Shown here piece after piece: positions 21,750 to 35,539 of a stretch of 64,000 bases of DNA; the stretch's first letter is position 1; each line of letters opens with the position of its first letter. Source of the stretch: Melitaea cinxia (lineage: Eukaryota; Arthropoda; Insecta; Lepidoptera; Nymphalidae); assembly GCF_905220565.1 (NCBI RefSeq), contig NC_059418.1, positions 11,151,441 through 11,215,440 on the forward strand, in the 5' to 3' direction. The position numbers were made by a program, and so were the translations under genes. The notes under the pieces were generated by a model. That model searched no databases, was not told the origin of the DNA, and saw nothing but the letters and a program-made list of their open reading frames with translations.

Positions 21750-24700
21750 CTTCTATATCTGCTACTTGTTTTTAATTTTGTTTAAAAAGTTAATTCAATT
21801 GATTATTCGAGTTTTTCTTTATGTTTTTTTGTCTGAGGGGTTTTGTCAGTGGCAGGTGAGGCATTCGGCGCAAAAAGGCTAAGCCTTGAATAGAGAATTA
21901 CGTCTGTTTTACAGTACGTAGATATATATTTGACGAAATATGGAAAAAAAATGTGAGTCACAACTAACGAAATATTTATTTCTACCGCTGCTTATGACTG
22001 CATATGCGTGCGTTTATTAATTACGTGGTAACTTTTAGAGAATATTATATAGTTATATGAGTTAAGCGTATTTAAGATAGGCTTAAGGTTATATCAGACG
22101 GACGAGGGCCAAAAGGTTGCGAAAAATATGTGAAAAAAAAAGTGTTTGTTTTTTTTTCGATGATAAAAGCTAAGGTACCAAAACATCTGTTAGCACAAGT
22201 CTAGGCTAAGATTAGTGGAAAAAAATGTAGATTTTTGGAAAAATGTTTAATAGAAAACCTAGGAGAAAAAACGTAGGAATGGTACAGAACGCGAGTGAGA
22301 AACCTTTTTTAAGAAATTTTATATCAACTGTGGAAGGTAAGACAAATAGATATTTAAAAAAAAAAGTATATACGAATAGACGGAAGCTATACAAAGAGTT
22401 TTTAGTCGATTTTTTTTATTACTTTATTGACTTTTGTTTTTGTTTTTTTTTTGTCCAAAATTTACCAACAATGCCAAATCTGATCCGTACGAACATGACT
22501 TATTATGATATACTAATACTGTTTAATAAAAGGTTGTGTCTAATATAAAAAAAAATGGGCTTGAGATCATAAAAAATCTTGGAGAAATAAAAAATAGCCG
22601 ATGCAGCAACCGCAGCTAACGACGACTCATCAAGAATCGAATTATTCGAACTTGTTTACAGAAAATACATTTTTACTGCCAACTTAATAACTGAAAATAG
22701 AACATAAATGTCAATGTCAATACTGACATGAAAAAACATGACGAGAATCGATATTCGTCGTGAAGTGATGTAAAATAATGCAAATAATGTTTTACGCGAC
22801 GAAAATGATACAATATAATACAGCTTATAATTTTTTATCGCTTACTAGATGACCCGATGAACTTCGTTCGTTTCGTCTTACCTACATATACTTGTGAACA
22901 GACTTACTGAACGCATCTGTAAATATTTGACAACCAAGTGACATTTTTTTATTTCTGAAAAAACAAAAGACATCAAATCACAGAGCATAGTAATACTCCT
23001 CAAATGTTTACCAACTAGGAACATTTTGTATTTGAAAATTGAATTGTCATATTTATATTTCTTACCTTTTAAACCTTCCCTGAACTTCCACAAATATTTC
23101 AATATCAAAATCAACCGAATCGGTCCAACCATACTCGAGTTAGCAAGACAAACGGACAGTAATTGGTTTTTATATATTTAGATATTTACCGTATACGCAA
23201 CTCGTCTTTTGTATGGGTAAGCGACAAGTTACTAACTCGTCGTAAGATTTAGCGGTCATTACCTCTTGAAGCGATGATGGTATGAAGTATATGAGCCTAG
23301 AAGGTTCATTAGATTATTCTTGTATTGCTTTCAGATTAAATCTGATATCGAAGAGTTGATGATATATGAATTAAATCTGCAATGTGTGTCTATGAATGAC
23401 TATTTAATTTACATGGCTTTGTATTGCATTGCATTGTTGAAAATGATATTTGTATACCTCAAACCAATAAAACAATGGCATTAGTGGCGTAGCGAGGCGG
23501 GGGCAAGGGCGCTACTTACAATGGTACGAATAAAAAATTGCTTGACATATATGGTTTTCGAATGGAGGGCCTGCTAAAGCTGTATTGAACCACATTGATA
23601 TTTAATATTTGCACACTGTAAGGTAGAATATATTTTGACTATACTAATGCTAACTACCACGTTCTTGCAAAGAAACATTTATTATTATTATTATTATTAA
23701 AAAGATTATTGTGCCCCGGGCGCGAGTTAAGGTCGCAACATCACTGACTGTCATGATTGTCTATTAATTTACTTATCAACCTATGTTTTTTAAATAAATC
23801 ATTTATAAGTAAGCTGATACTTAAAATACAGGCTTAAGATTGATGCTTAGGAAAAGACGTTGTGTATATGGCAAAAATATTTATTAAATGTCTGATCTAG
23901 GAAACGATGAAAGGCAGTAAAAATGTATACTCCAGTTATCGGTTTGATCGTGCGATTTTTTCAGTCATCGTTGGCTGCGTTTGTTATACTTAGTCAAAAT
24001 ATTAGATATATTTAATGAATAAGCGAAAAGAAGAATATTTATTGTTTAGTACATAAGAGGCATTTAATCATTTACTGTAGTTAGTGTTTAAACGTGTGTC
24101 TGGTGTGTGACGTTGCGTCTCTCTTCGGGAGGAAGAAAATAAAATTTTGCTGTTTTTTATTTTATTATAATTTTTTTCTTCGTGTTTGTACCTCGTTAGA
24201 GGCGAAAAAAATAGAATTTTTTGAAGCATAACTATTTGAACAAAAAAGCGGTAGTCATTATACACTACCGCGTCTTTTTTGAAAACTTTTTAATAAAAAA
24301 TAAATAAAATAAAATAAAATCCGACGGTATCGTCGTCTATCATACGGTAATTTGTAATGAAATTATATTTTATATATTATATTTAAAATATAATTATTTA
24401 TCGTTTGACTGTCGTAGAATTGTTTCGATTAGCATTTTTTAATTTATAATTTCTCGCGTAGAAAATACTGTGAAACATATCGCTAGAAAAAAAATTATAT
24501 GATAGGATTATGTATAATAATGTTAATAAAAATTATGTATTATTGCCGCTAAGGAACAAATTCATAAGTCAATTCCTTTCACCCAGTCAATCGGAGTTTC
24601 ATATTTCATTTATTAATAGAATATATGAATGTACTATTAATATTTGAAATTCATTTAACAGTACACGCAATTGTACTATTAATAATTAAAAATTATAAAA

Positions 24701-27700
24701 AGACCCTTTCGAAAATTTAAAAAGATAGTATCAAAAAAAATGTATGATAGTCAAGAAATGGCGTTAGATAGACAATTTTAGGTGTAGTTGACGTATAAAT
24801 TGCTAGAAATTGATTACGAAATGAATTCATTTACGCCTATAATTGCTTGATTAGGATTCATAGCTAGCTACATATATATCCAAGTAGTTGTAAGGAAAAA
24901 AATCATATATCGTAAGATGTTGCCGACGGTCATTTACCTTGAATATTGTAAAAAAGTTCTGTTACATAAATTCTAACAGAATTATTTCGTGTATAGTTTT
25001 TGTACTACTACACAGATATTACCTTGACGTTCCCTTTAAAAGGTTACTTCAAACTGTCAGTACCTTAGTTGAGTAAAATATTTAACTAAAACTCTCAACA
25101 CTCAAACACTCAATGATAGTATTTAAACAGATTATATTGTTTAAGAGGATTTTTTTTAGATGAACTCAATGACAAGTATGAACCTGTTGATCCCATGAAT
25201 CAGTAACAATAACGTGTAATGAAATATTAAAGATGGACAGAATACGAAAGAAAATAGACTTGGTTAAATCAGTAACTTATACTTAGAAGCTAACAGGCTG
25301 GTTGCAGCTAGTCATAATAATTTATTATTATTATTACTAACTTGTCACTGCCTAAACATAATTCACTCGTTTTTGGTATATTTCTCAGAAGAATTGATCT
25401 TTTGAGTCGGCTAAAGAACTCGACTCAAATGATATGTTTGAACTGGAGCAGGAACTTGATGAACAGTGATGTTTAATGAAAGCTATTTATTCAGTAATAG
25501 AACAAAATTGATTGACTCTTATATACATTGCATGCTCAACAACCAACAACCTCAGTTCTCGACAGCTGCCATGAAATTAGCCTGAATAATCTGACAGTAT
25601 CTGTTAGTTCTGACAGAATTTTTTTACAATATCATTTGAGGTTTATTGGACAAAAGTTGTAACTTTTGTCCATATTTCGACGTGTCGTTGCCTTTCTCTT
25701 GTTGCTATATACTTCCTTTAAATATAGTTATGTGCTACATATAATGTAAGAATATAATAAGGTACGGCTCTTTTGTTCTTGATAGGTATAAAGACTTAGG
25801 TAATAAACATATAATAATAATTTAAAAAAAACGATGAAAAAATACTCCATTATAAAATGGATTAATAATACGTTTAGCTAGATAAATTCCAAGATTTATT
25901 GAATTATATTATATATACAAAATTATTGAGCAAATATCTTACGTTGTTTAGATAGGGTATGAAAATTTATGTGTATTTAGTTTGGTTATATTCATTTGTA
26001 TTATTTTCATATATATTTTTTTCTTTTATGTCCATTCCATCGATGCTAAGGTACGATATATAATTTTAAGTCCCAAATATAACACCAAATATTATATAAT
26101 CCTCGTAAACGTAATGTAGGAACGGCAAATCCATTTTCATCTTAAATGAAAAAAAAAACTAAACTTACAATGCCTTATATATTTAAAACGTTCTCTACCA
26201 TTCATTTATTTTCATTTTCAAATTAAATGTAGCATTGTGTTTGAAATGGTATCTTCAAATCGTTATAATTTTTATCACATTTATCTGATAACCAACCATG
26301 ATTAACGATTACGACATACATCTGCTTTGTACAAAAAAATACTATTTACATAAATGAATAAAGAATGTAAAGGATATTTTAATAATTATCGATTTAAATG
26401 AAGAAATAACAAAGACTGTTGCACGTTGAATATACCATTTTAAGCACACAAAGTGCCAAAATATTTTGTTATAAATATTTTATTTAAATTTCTATACAGT
26501 CTTTCCGATATAAAAAAAATATAACACCAATGATCAGACTTAAGCGAATAATCCTCTAAGAGCGATTCTAAATTGAACTTTTACAGCCTTGAATATAATA
26601 AGAATAGTAATAAACGAACTTTATATACATTTCATTTATTCGTATAATATATGAATGTAATTGTGTTTTTATTTATATAATTATTTAATTTACATTCTTA
26701 AATGAACGTCGTTTTGTCAATGTCATCCGTAAATGTTATAATGTTGTTATATATGTTGTTTATTTTTACATATATTTTATGAATTAATTTTAATTTACAT
26801 GCAAATGAATATTTTATTATTCAGGGCTGTAAAATACGTAGTCTATAGTTCGTGAATAATATTTACTTAATGTTTTCATTTTATTTAAAAAAAATCTAGT
26901 AGTGTTTTTACCTTTGTTTTAGAAAAAGCTAGACTTTTGATGTTTTGTAGTGTAATAAAATCCCAAAGATCGCGTGCTTAAGAAACATTGTTTTAAACAC
27001 AAAAAAATATATAAATATTTTTTGATGTTTATAATAAATGGATATATCCAATCCATTCGATGTCTTGTAGATGTTTCTTTTTAAATCTGTGGAAAATATA
27101 GTGTGGCTAAGACATCGTTTCTTATGTGGTGAGAATTCGACATAATACATAAATATGACATACATACAACGGTACCGACTGTTATTATTTGTATATTTGT
27201 CGATTGCAACATAATCTGATTAATTAACTTATTGGTTGCGATAATTTAAGAAATTACTTGCACAAGACTAGAAGTCACTCGTATTTTCTATTATATCAAC
27301 ACTGAAATATTTATAAATATTTCAAATAGTTTTTTTAAAGTTACAGTAACTCTGGACCTTTTTTATCTCTTTCTTTCATTATTCTGTACAATATTAATAT
27401 TTATAAAAATGATAAATCAATAATTATGAAGTTATTTTACGCACAATAACTAATATAGACGGTCATAACAACAAATGGTATATATATCCGTCTTTATGAC
27501 ATATAATACTATATGTTATAAAAAGGATTTTTTTTTTTCAATATTTCCACATAACTCAATGAAAACGAAAGAATCTAAATTCAAAGAATTATTGTCATTT
27601 AAGATCAAAGATATGACAATGTTCTCAACTTGTTATAAAAGACAATTTACTAAGATTAATCGTATTAAATGTATGTCAATTTATATATTATGTCAATTAT

Positions 27701-29530
27701 GGTCTAAGTACTTTATCTAACAGTATCTTTAATGATATACTGTAAAGATATACGAAATAATAATTGACATGTATTCATTTAATAAATAAAAATAATTATA
27801 CATTTAAATGAATGATATACATGTAATTATGAAACGAACGTAACGAATGTTTCAGATGTCAATTATTATTTTAGTATATTAAAAATTCACAGCAATAATA
27901 ATGCAATAGGTGTTGTAGATGTTTTTATTTCATGTACTGCTAGTTTGATGTTAACGGTAATAATATTTGAACTCGTTTTATTTGGATGTAATTAATAACT
28001 TACTAACGTTTATCGACAAGGCCGGATTAAGACATCTATGTCTCTGAACTGTTTTGGGATCTTCTAAAATTTCATATTTTTACTTAATTATGTTTAACTA
28101 ATTAATTTAATATTCGTTTGAAAGATTATAACAATATGTTATTTGCATTACATATTATTATTAAAAATGCTCAAATATGTTATTTTTGTCTTATATTCCG
28201 TTGGGTCCCTTAACACTTGGTCAAGATGTACACAAATAATCCGGTCGTGTTCAATAGGCTATCGCACGTAAATATTTTACGCTCCCCTTTCCCCTCCTTT
28301 TTTCTACCGTCCATGAATGTTGTCAGTAGACATAGTATTTACGTTCGCTCATATTTTATTTAACAATGCTAACGCACATTTTGTAATATTTCTCATTAGA
28401 ATACCCGAGCTTTATTTAAGAAGAGAGTGTACCTATGTGATCTTGTGAACTTACTCAAAATGACCATGAAATGTTAGTGATTTACACGATTTCCCCATTT
28501 TGTATTTTTATTAAAAAAAAAGTGACTATCCTTACGCGACTTATACATATATCATAATGTGATGTTAGGGCATGATATATACATTCTGGCCGATAAATGT
28601 CGAGAAATAAATGAAATTATCGATTTAAAATGTAAAATATGATCGAAACTATTTCGTTTCTCGACGTGATCGGTCTTAGGATTAATTTAGGTTTTTCTAT
28701 ACCCCCCCCCTTTTTTATTGTATTTTGATTTCAGGTCGCATTTTTAGATTAATTGTCAGTTAAATAGTGTGTTAAATGAAGTAATGATAAGAATTCGCTT
28801 GTACGTTATTTCGTCTCGTTTCAAACGGTTATGTTTTCTGAAAAAACAATTCTGTTGATCCGTAAACAGATGAGGCGTGGAGGAAATCGTTTCAAAGGAA
28901 CGTTTTTTATTTTTTCGATAACTTAATTTAAAAATCTCTATCGTTATAATGAAAATCGACGTTATTCTATTGTTATTTTCATTTAAATGTATTTCCGATT
29001 TTCATTATTCATTTAAAACGAGAATGAGACGATTTTCTTCCGACTTCATTTATTTGTTGATTTGGACTGTTTCTTTTATGTAAATGAAATATAATTAGAC
29101 ATAATGATATGATACTCCGTACCTACCTATAGATTAATTTAGATATAATATACTATAGACTAAGAATTATAAGATGCGATAACAAATAAAATAAAGGGAA
29201 TTACGTGTTTTATTTCATCCTTATCCCAACACTTCCTATAACATTATATTTCTTAAAAAACTCACCATTGTTATAGTACTATAGTTGTAATCATAAATGG
29301 TTGATATGCCGCGCTTAATAATAATTCTTATGTGGTTAATTTTAGTACATTTTATATCAAAAATGACAATGACAAAATGACATTCTGTGGACTAATTTAT
29401 TAGTTTTGAAGTAATAACACAGCAAAATATAATTCATAAAACAATATGTAATACAAATCAAATACAACGATTTATTATTTTACCAATTAATGTTAAGCGA
29501 ATATAAGCAATAGAAAAAAGAAAACACACA
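21750..29530. other. Gene-free, very AT-rich 3' flank of the Rox8-like gene
   Basis: No coding exon or full mobile element recognised. A repeat D-type fragment lies at 22845-23185 (gatgacccgatgaacttcgt; aatcggtccaaccatactcg) and a possible fragment near 23480. The rest is unique-looking AT-rich DNA with several AATAAA words and a TGTAAATA (Pumilio-type) motif near 22917. It may be a long alternative 3' UTR or simply intergenic. Confidence 0.5.
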
Positions 29531-29531
29531 T

Positions 29532-29868
29532 CAATCATTACAGCCTATACAGTCCACTGCTGGGCATAGGCCTCCACAAGTTTGCGCGAAAAATAACGCG
29601 AACTCATGTGTTTTGCCCATAGTCACCACGCTGTGCAGGCGGGTTGGTGACCGCAGTACTGGCTTTGTCGCACCGAAGACGCTGCTGCCCGTCTTCGGCC
29701 TGTGTATTTCAAAGCCAGCAGTTGGATGGTTATCCCGCCATCGGTCGGCTTCTTAAGTTCCAAGGTGGTTGTGGAACCTTGTTATCCCTTAGTCGCCTCT
29801 TACGACACCCACGGGAAGAGAGGGGGTGGCTAAATTCTTTAGTGCCGTAGCCACACAGCACAACACAC
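29532..29868 (-). mobile_element. SINE family C, full inverted copy
   Basis: tcattacagcctatacagtc and cactgctgggcataggcctc at the left, ccgtagccacacagca at the right. Nearly identical to 10731-11060 in inverse. Confidence 0.87.
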
Positions 29869-30144
29869 ATAACAGTAATAAAAAATCAAGACTTGTTTTA
29901 ATATTACAGTATCCTATAGCCTTCCTAAAAACACACTATCTAACACAAAACGAATTTTTTAACTAAGCTTCACTTAGATATTGGCAAATCCTTCAGGGAG
30001 CCAAAGTAAAAGAAGAAGAAATGAATTTTTCAATACGAACCAGTAATTCTTGAGATTAGTGTTTAAGCAAACAAACTTTTCAGCTTTATAATTATAATAT
30101 ACTAGCCGTGCCCTGAGGTTTCACGCGCGTTAATTTAAGGAAAT

Positions 30145-31345
30145 AATGATGTTTGCTCACAAATGAAAAAAAAAACCGACTTCAATTGCATCGACAAGTA
30201 ATACAGCGTAAGTAGACGAAAAAATAGTCAAGTAAATCTCGATCAAATTTAAATTTGAACACAAGACGAGCGTCAGCATTCGATTAAAACAAGACTCTCA
30301 AAATTATTTACAAAGAATAAACTGGTACCCTAGTGGATAATACAGCTCACTACGTTATAGTAGATGTATGCTTCGATCGATCCTTCACTGAAGTAGTTTT
30401 AATGAAGTCATACAGATGGCATTGGTATGGCGTGGCGTCGCACTGTCTCACAAATACTTGTCATCAAAGATTACTCAAAGAGTACTCATTATATCTCGAT
30501 AATATTTAAATGAGACCACATGACAAGTATTAGCTTTCGATTTATAAAAGAAAACATCAAAATCCACAGTGCATAATACAATAATTGTGTTTGCTCGCAA
30601 ACGAAAAAAAACCGACTTCAATTACATCGACGAGTAATACAACGTAGATCGACGAAAAAATAGTCAAGTAACAACGCATTGTCAAAGATTACTCAAAAAG
30701 TAGTTATCAGGTTTCGATAAAATTTAAATGTGACCACATGATAAACATCGGCTTTCGATTAAATTAAAAATCATTAAAATCGGTACACCTAATAAAAAGT
30801 TATTGCGGATTTTCAAGAAGTTCCCTCGATTTCTCTGAGATCCCATCATCAGATCCTGGTTTCCTTATCATGGTACTAAACTAGGGATATCTTCTTTCCA
30901 ACAAAAAAAGAATTATCAAAATCGGTACACCGAGTAAAAAGTTATTGCAAATTTTCAAGAGTTTTCCTCGATTTCTCTAGGATCGCATCATCAGATCCTG
31001 GTTTCCTTATCATGGTACTAAACTTGGGGTATCTCTTTTCCAACAAAACAAGAATTATCAAAATCGGTATATCCAGTAGAAAGTTATGCGGTATAATACA
31101 ACGTAGGTCGACGAAAAAAGCGTCAAGTAAAAACGCATTATTAGAGTAGTTGTTAGATCTCAAATAAATTTAAAGGGGACCAATTGGCATACACCACCTT
31201 TCGATTAAAAGAAAATTTGTCGAAATCGGTCCACACGGGCAAAAGTTGTGATGAAACATACATAAAAAAAAAAAACAAAAAAAAATACAGTCGAATTGAG
31301 AACCTCCTCCTTTTTTGGAATTCGGTTAAAAAAGTGTCAAGTAAA
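30145..31345. mobile_element. Repeat family A cluster, several units
   Basis: aaccgacttcaatt...catcgac begins near 30172 and 30610. The module tcagatcctggtttccttat and catggtac appears near 30850 and again at 30990. The segment ends ctcctccttttttggaattc, ggttaaa near 31330. Family A copies start ACCGACTTC and end GAAGTCGGT or a mutated form. Confidence 0.72.
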
Positions 31346-31479
31346 TACGCGTTATCAAAAATTACTAAAAAATAGTAATCAGATCTTGATCAAATTTTAA
31401 TGAGACTACATGCCAATTATTACTAATAATAATAAATAATAATTTATTAGCTATTAATTAAAGTAATAATCATCAAAAT

Positions 31480-31935
31480 CGATAAACCCAGTGACAAGTT
31501 ATGCAGTTTAATACAACGTAGATCGACGAAAAAATAGTCAAGTAAATACCTACGCGTTATTAGATATAACTCAAAAAGTACTTGTCGGATCTCAATTAAA
31601 TTTTAAATAGGACCATATGACACGGAACATCATTTAAAGTCGGTCCACCCAGTCAAAAGGTCAGAGTGCCTAGTGCGAGTTTTGTTTAATCCGTCTCGCA
31701 ATAACGGGCATAAACTTTAACTTCATTTTGTATGGGAAATTCGGGATTTCAACCTAGTTCCCGCGTTTACCGCTAGATGAGTCTGTATCGATTGTATCGT
31801 ATACTATTCTTTATCGTCTAGGCTGCACTGTTTAAATGCTATGAATAAAACTCGCACTAGGCACTCTGATGTAACATACATAAAAAAAATCGAATTGAGA
31901 ACCTCCTCCTTTTTTGGAATTCGATTAAAAATAGC
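31480..31935. mobile_element. Repeat family A unit interrupted by a small TIR element
   Basis: tacaacgtagatcgacgaaa near 31512, then gtcggtccacccagtcaaaa; after the insertion at 31662-31868 the family A text resumes with atgtaacatacataaaaaaa and cctcctccttttttggaatt. Confidence 0.72.
31662..31868. mobile_element. 207-bp element with perfect 22-bp terminal inverted repeats
   Basis: Ends are CAGAGTGCCTAGTGCGAGTT plus TT and its exact reverse complement. It is nested in a family A copy. No clear target duplication is visible and there is no coding capacity. Confidence 0.85.
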
Positions 31936-32044
31936 CCATATCCTTAAATGGGTCGGTCTATCCCAAACATTTTTTTTTTATTACAACCAGTATTTATCGA
32001 AATTAGCGCGTTTAAACAAACACACAAACTTTACAACTTTAAAA

Positions 32045-32560
32045 TGTTACTAGCTGCTGCCCGCGACGTCGTCTGCGTGAACGCTATACAGCACCAAAAA
32101 TACCTACGATTATACCTTTTAAAATAACATTCATTTACCTGTTTCTTCTTTACATATCATATCTACAGTAAAATCTCATAGATGGCGCTGCTTTCAAATT
32201 GTCTTGTCAACTTATTTCATTTAATTATGTTTATCGGCTTAGTTACTTATATAGCGTGATTGTTATAGTGTGAAGCTAACTTATAAAGCATGGTTATTAA
32301 CATAATAACAACAACATTCAAATATGTGTCGTTAGAGTACACGGTGTTACAGAATGCGTTGAGGAAATAAAGGTTCACTGCTCGTTCCCGGTAGGTGATA
32401 GCGTGATAATATGTAGCCTATATGTTGACCCGACTTCTTAATAATATTTGTGCCAAATTTGAAATAAATCCATGCGGTACTTTTTGAATTTATTCCGGAC
32501 ATACATACAGACAAACAGACAAACGGATAAAAATTCTAAAAACTATATTTTTGGCTTCGG
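32045..32560. mobile_element. Repeat D-type element
   Basis: ctgcccgcgacgtcgtctgc at the left; on the right, aaatccatgcggtacttttt, catacatacagacaaacaga and ttttggcttcggtatcgatt, a typical tail of this class. Confidence 0.65.
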
Positions 32561-32689
32561 TATCGATTGTAGATCACACCCCAAGTATTCTTTTAAAAAA
32601 ATATTCAATGTACAGTTTTGACTTTCCTACCATTTTATTATATGTATAGATTGCTGCGATGAAATCGAATGATGTCAAGCGCAATTTTG

Positions 32690-33125
32690 TTTTTAACCGA
32701 CTTTTAAAAAAGGAGGAGATTACTCAATTCGACCGTAATATATTTGCGTCGTTCGGGGATGACTTTGTCGTTTATGAACCGATTTTGATAATTCTTTTTT
32801 TGTTAGAAAGGAGATATCCTAAGTGTGGTGCAATGATAAGGAAACCGAGATCTGATGATGGGATCCCAGAGAAATCGAGGGAATCCCTCGAAAATCCGCA
32901 TAACTATTTACTGGGTGTACCGATTTTGATGATTTTCAATTTAATCGAAAGCCGATGTTTATCATGTGGTCACATTTAAATTTCATCAAGATCTGATTAC
33001 ATTCTTTGAAGTAATCTTTGATAATGCGTATTTACTTGACTATTTTTTCGTCTACCTACGTTGTATTACTTGTCGATGTAATTGAAGTCGGTTTTTTTTC
33101 GTTTGCCAGCGAACATAATTATAAA
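32690..33125. mobile_element. Repeat family A, near-complete unit
   Basis: ttaaccgacttttaaaaaag at the left and gatgtaattgaagtcggttt, tttcgtttgccagcgaacat at the right, so both inverted ends are present. The middle has gataaggaaaccgagatctg. Confidence 0.78.
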
Positions 33126-33639
33126 TTAAATACTAGTGATGAATAACGTATTTATTTGCATACAGATTAATATCATGTTTATAAAAACACATTCGCAAAT
33201 AATGCATGATTTTAGAACAAAGTTTACCATGAAAAAGGTTATAGTGAGCCAACCTTAAGAGGAAAGTACCCTTTCGAAACTTTTGAAAAATAGGTATTTG
33301 AACAAAATTTTTCTGTCTCCCTGTATGCTGCCGCCCGAGCCAAGAAAGGGACAACTGCAGCAACCGTTTTTGGTAGATAATTATTGACCATAAGAGCATT
33401 TCGTAGTCGACTATTTTCTCCCCAAAACATGCCAATTTTTTTATGCAACTAAAAAAACCTTCAGCTATGCCCCTATGTTCTCGTTTTTTGTAAATAGGCG
33501 TAGTTTTTCTTTAATGAGTGTCTGAAAATGTCTAAAAAATTAGGCAATATTTCTAGTTCTTTGAAGACTCCTACTCCCTATGATAATGACAATATGAAAA
33601 AAAACAAGACATAGGGGCATAGTCATGGCAGTTAAAGGC

Positions 33640-33930
33640 TTTTTTTTATGTCACTAGGTCGGCAAACAAGCGTACGGCTCACCTGATGGTAAGCGATTAC
33701 CGTAGCTTATAGACGTCTGCAACACCAGAGGCATCGCAAGCGCGTTGCCGACCCAATCCCCAATCCCCCCAGGAGCTCTGGTCACCTTACTCACCAACAG
33801 GAACACAATACTGCTTGAAAACAGTATTATTTTGCTGTGATCTTCTGTAAGGTCGAGGTACTACCCCAGTCGGGCTGCTCCATATTTTGAGCAGGAAATT
33901 CCTGCTGTGCCCTACCTCAGTGAAAACCAG
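33640..33930 (-). mobile_element. SINE S2 copy
   Basis: Plus-strand text: tttttttatgtcactaggtc, ggcaaacaagcgtacggctc, acctgatggtaagcgattac, to cctgctgtgccctacctcag. The leading T run implies an A tail on the minus strand. Confidence 0.82.
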
Positions 33931-34439
33931 TCGAACCAAATCGAACCAGTAGTTCCTGAGATTAGCGCATTCAAACAAACAAACTCTTCAGCTTTGTAAT
34001 ATTAGACCGGTGCTATTAGCCTCTGAAAATGGTAAAAAGTGAAAAAAATTACAGTAGGATGAAACACATTGGAAAAGGAAGAGAATACAACGATAATGAA
34101 TGGAAAATTAAATTACGGGCGATCTGAGGTCGGGAAGTGGTAAGGTTGGGGGCTTAAGGGTAAAAAACGGTTTATCTTGATTTCCGGCTAAACTACAAGT
34201 CCTATGGAAAAAAGTTCAATGACAAGGTTGTAGGTAATAAAAAGATCTACAATTTTTGTATTTACACTTTCTTCACATAACCCCAAAATTCATGTGAAAA
34301 ATTCGAAAAACCAAGTTTTTGGTTTTTTATTTTTTACTTTTACAAGAAATAAAAATGTTTTACGAAATTTGGTGAAAACTTTTTTTATGTCCCGAACACA
34401 CTGTAATTTTTTTGATTTAAAATATTTATTTTTTCTCCT

Positions 34440-34960
34440 TATTTTGACCTTAAAATCGAATAAATTTAAATGGGACCAATCGGCACACATCACCTTTCGA
34501 TTAAAACAAAATTTGTCGAAATCGGTCTACCCGGTCAAAAGTTCTGATGTAACATACATAAAAAAAAAATACAGTCGAATTGTTCAGTTCGAAACCTCCT
34601 CCTTTTTTGGAAGTCGGTTAAAAAAGCAACCCTCATTTTTACAATCGAAAATTCTCACGTCAAAATATCAACTTAGAAAGTCGGTGGGCTTTTTGTTCGT
34701 TGAAATCTCTATTTTCTGATGGTGTAAAAAAAATGTTTTAATTTCTTTGAGCACACAATTATTTGTTACTAGATTTTGTGTACGATTTCGTAGACGCTTT
34801 ATCATTACATAGTATAAAACAAAGTCGCTTCCCGCTGTCTGTATGCTTAGATCTTTAAAATTACGCAACAGATTTTGATGCGGTTTTCTTTAGTAAATAA
34901 AGTGATTCCAGAGGAAGGTTTATATGCATAATATAGTTAGAGGAACACTGAAAGTTTTTT
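34440..34960. mobile_element. Repeat family A end and a second common repeat
   Basis: 34440-34625 is a family A end (cacctttcgattaaaacaaa; cctccttttttggaagtcgg). 34770-34930 carries ataaaacaaagt-type text, cgcttcccgctgtctgtatg and gattttgatgcggttttctt, which recurs inverted at 60535-60645. Confidence 0.65.
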
Positions 34961-35419
34961 GCGTCTAGGGACATCTAAAATCAGGATATAAATAAAACGA
35001 AATATTAAATAAAATTCTATATTAATATAATATAATTAAATTGTGTGTACGTCTGTTCAACTTGCACTCCCCCGTCTCGACCGTCGATTTTATAAATGCC
35101 GCGTACGAATCGATCGCAAAAACGCAGCGGGTAAAAAAACGCTTCTATATAACCTTATACATAATATTGTCTTGTATATGTTCATTTAGCTAGCTAGTGA
35201 GAAATCGGCATTCGAATTAAACAAACAAAAAAAAAACATACCATTTTTTTAACTTAAAAAATAATTAATAAAAACGTCAAAAATTAACAATCTAAATCGA
35301 AATACATAATTGACTATTTATATACAGTTTATATATTTACGTTGTATATATTTATACTTTTGCTAATTTTCAAAATTTTTATTTGATACATATATTTTCA
35401 TTCGATACATTACAACCAC

Positions 35420-35538
35420 CAAATGCGACTTTACGAACACGATAAATATCGGAGAATGATGTTAGCTGATAAAACTATCTGACGGATAAAGTTATCCAGC
35501 AGATAAATAGTAAATATCATATCGTAAAGTCACATTTG
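35420..35538. mobile_element. 119-bp small inverted-repeat element
   Basis: Ends caaatgcgactttacga and tcgtaaagtcacatttg are inverted repeats with one mismatch. The inside has repeated gataaa/ttatc words (gctgataaaactatctgacg). Non-coding. Confidence 0.7.
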
Positions 35539-35539
35539 T

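Noticed and set aside
27475..27720. Open frame of 81 codons in the AT-rich 3' flank
   Set aside because: Lys/Ile/Phe-rich translation as expected of AT-rich non-coding DNA; no domain, no splice context.
33133..33448. Overlapping minus-strand frames of 100 and 69 codons
   Set aside because: They overlap each other in different frames, have no recognisable domain, and sit between repeat A and SINE S2; probably repeat-derived.
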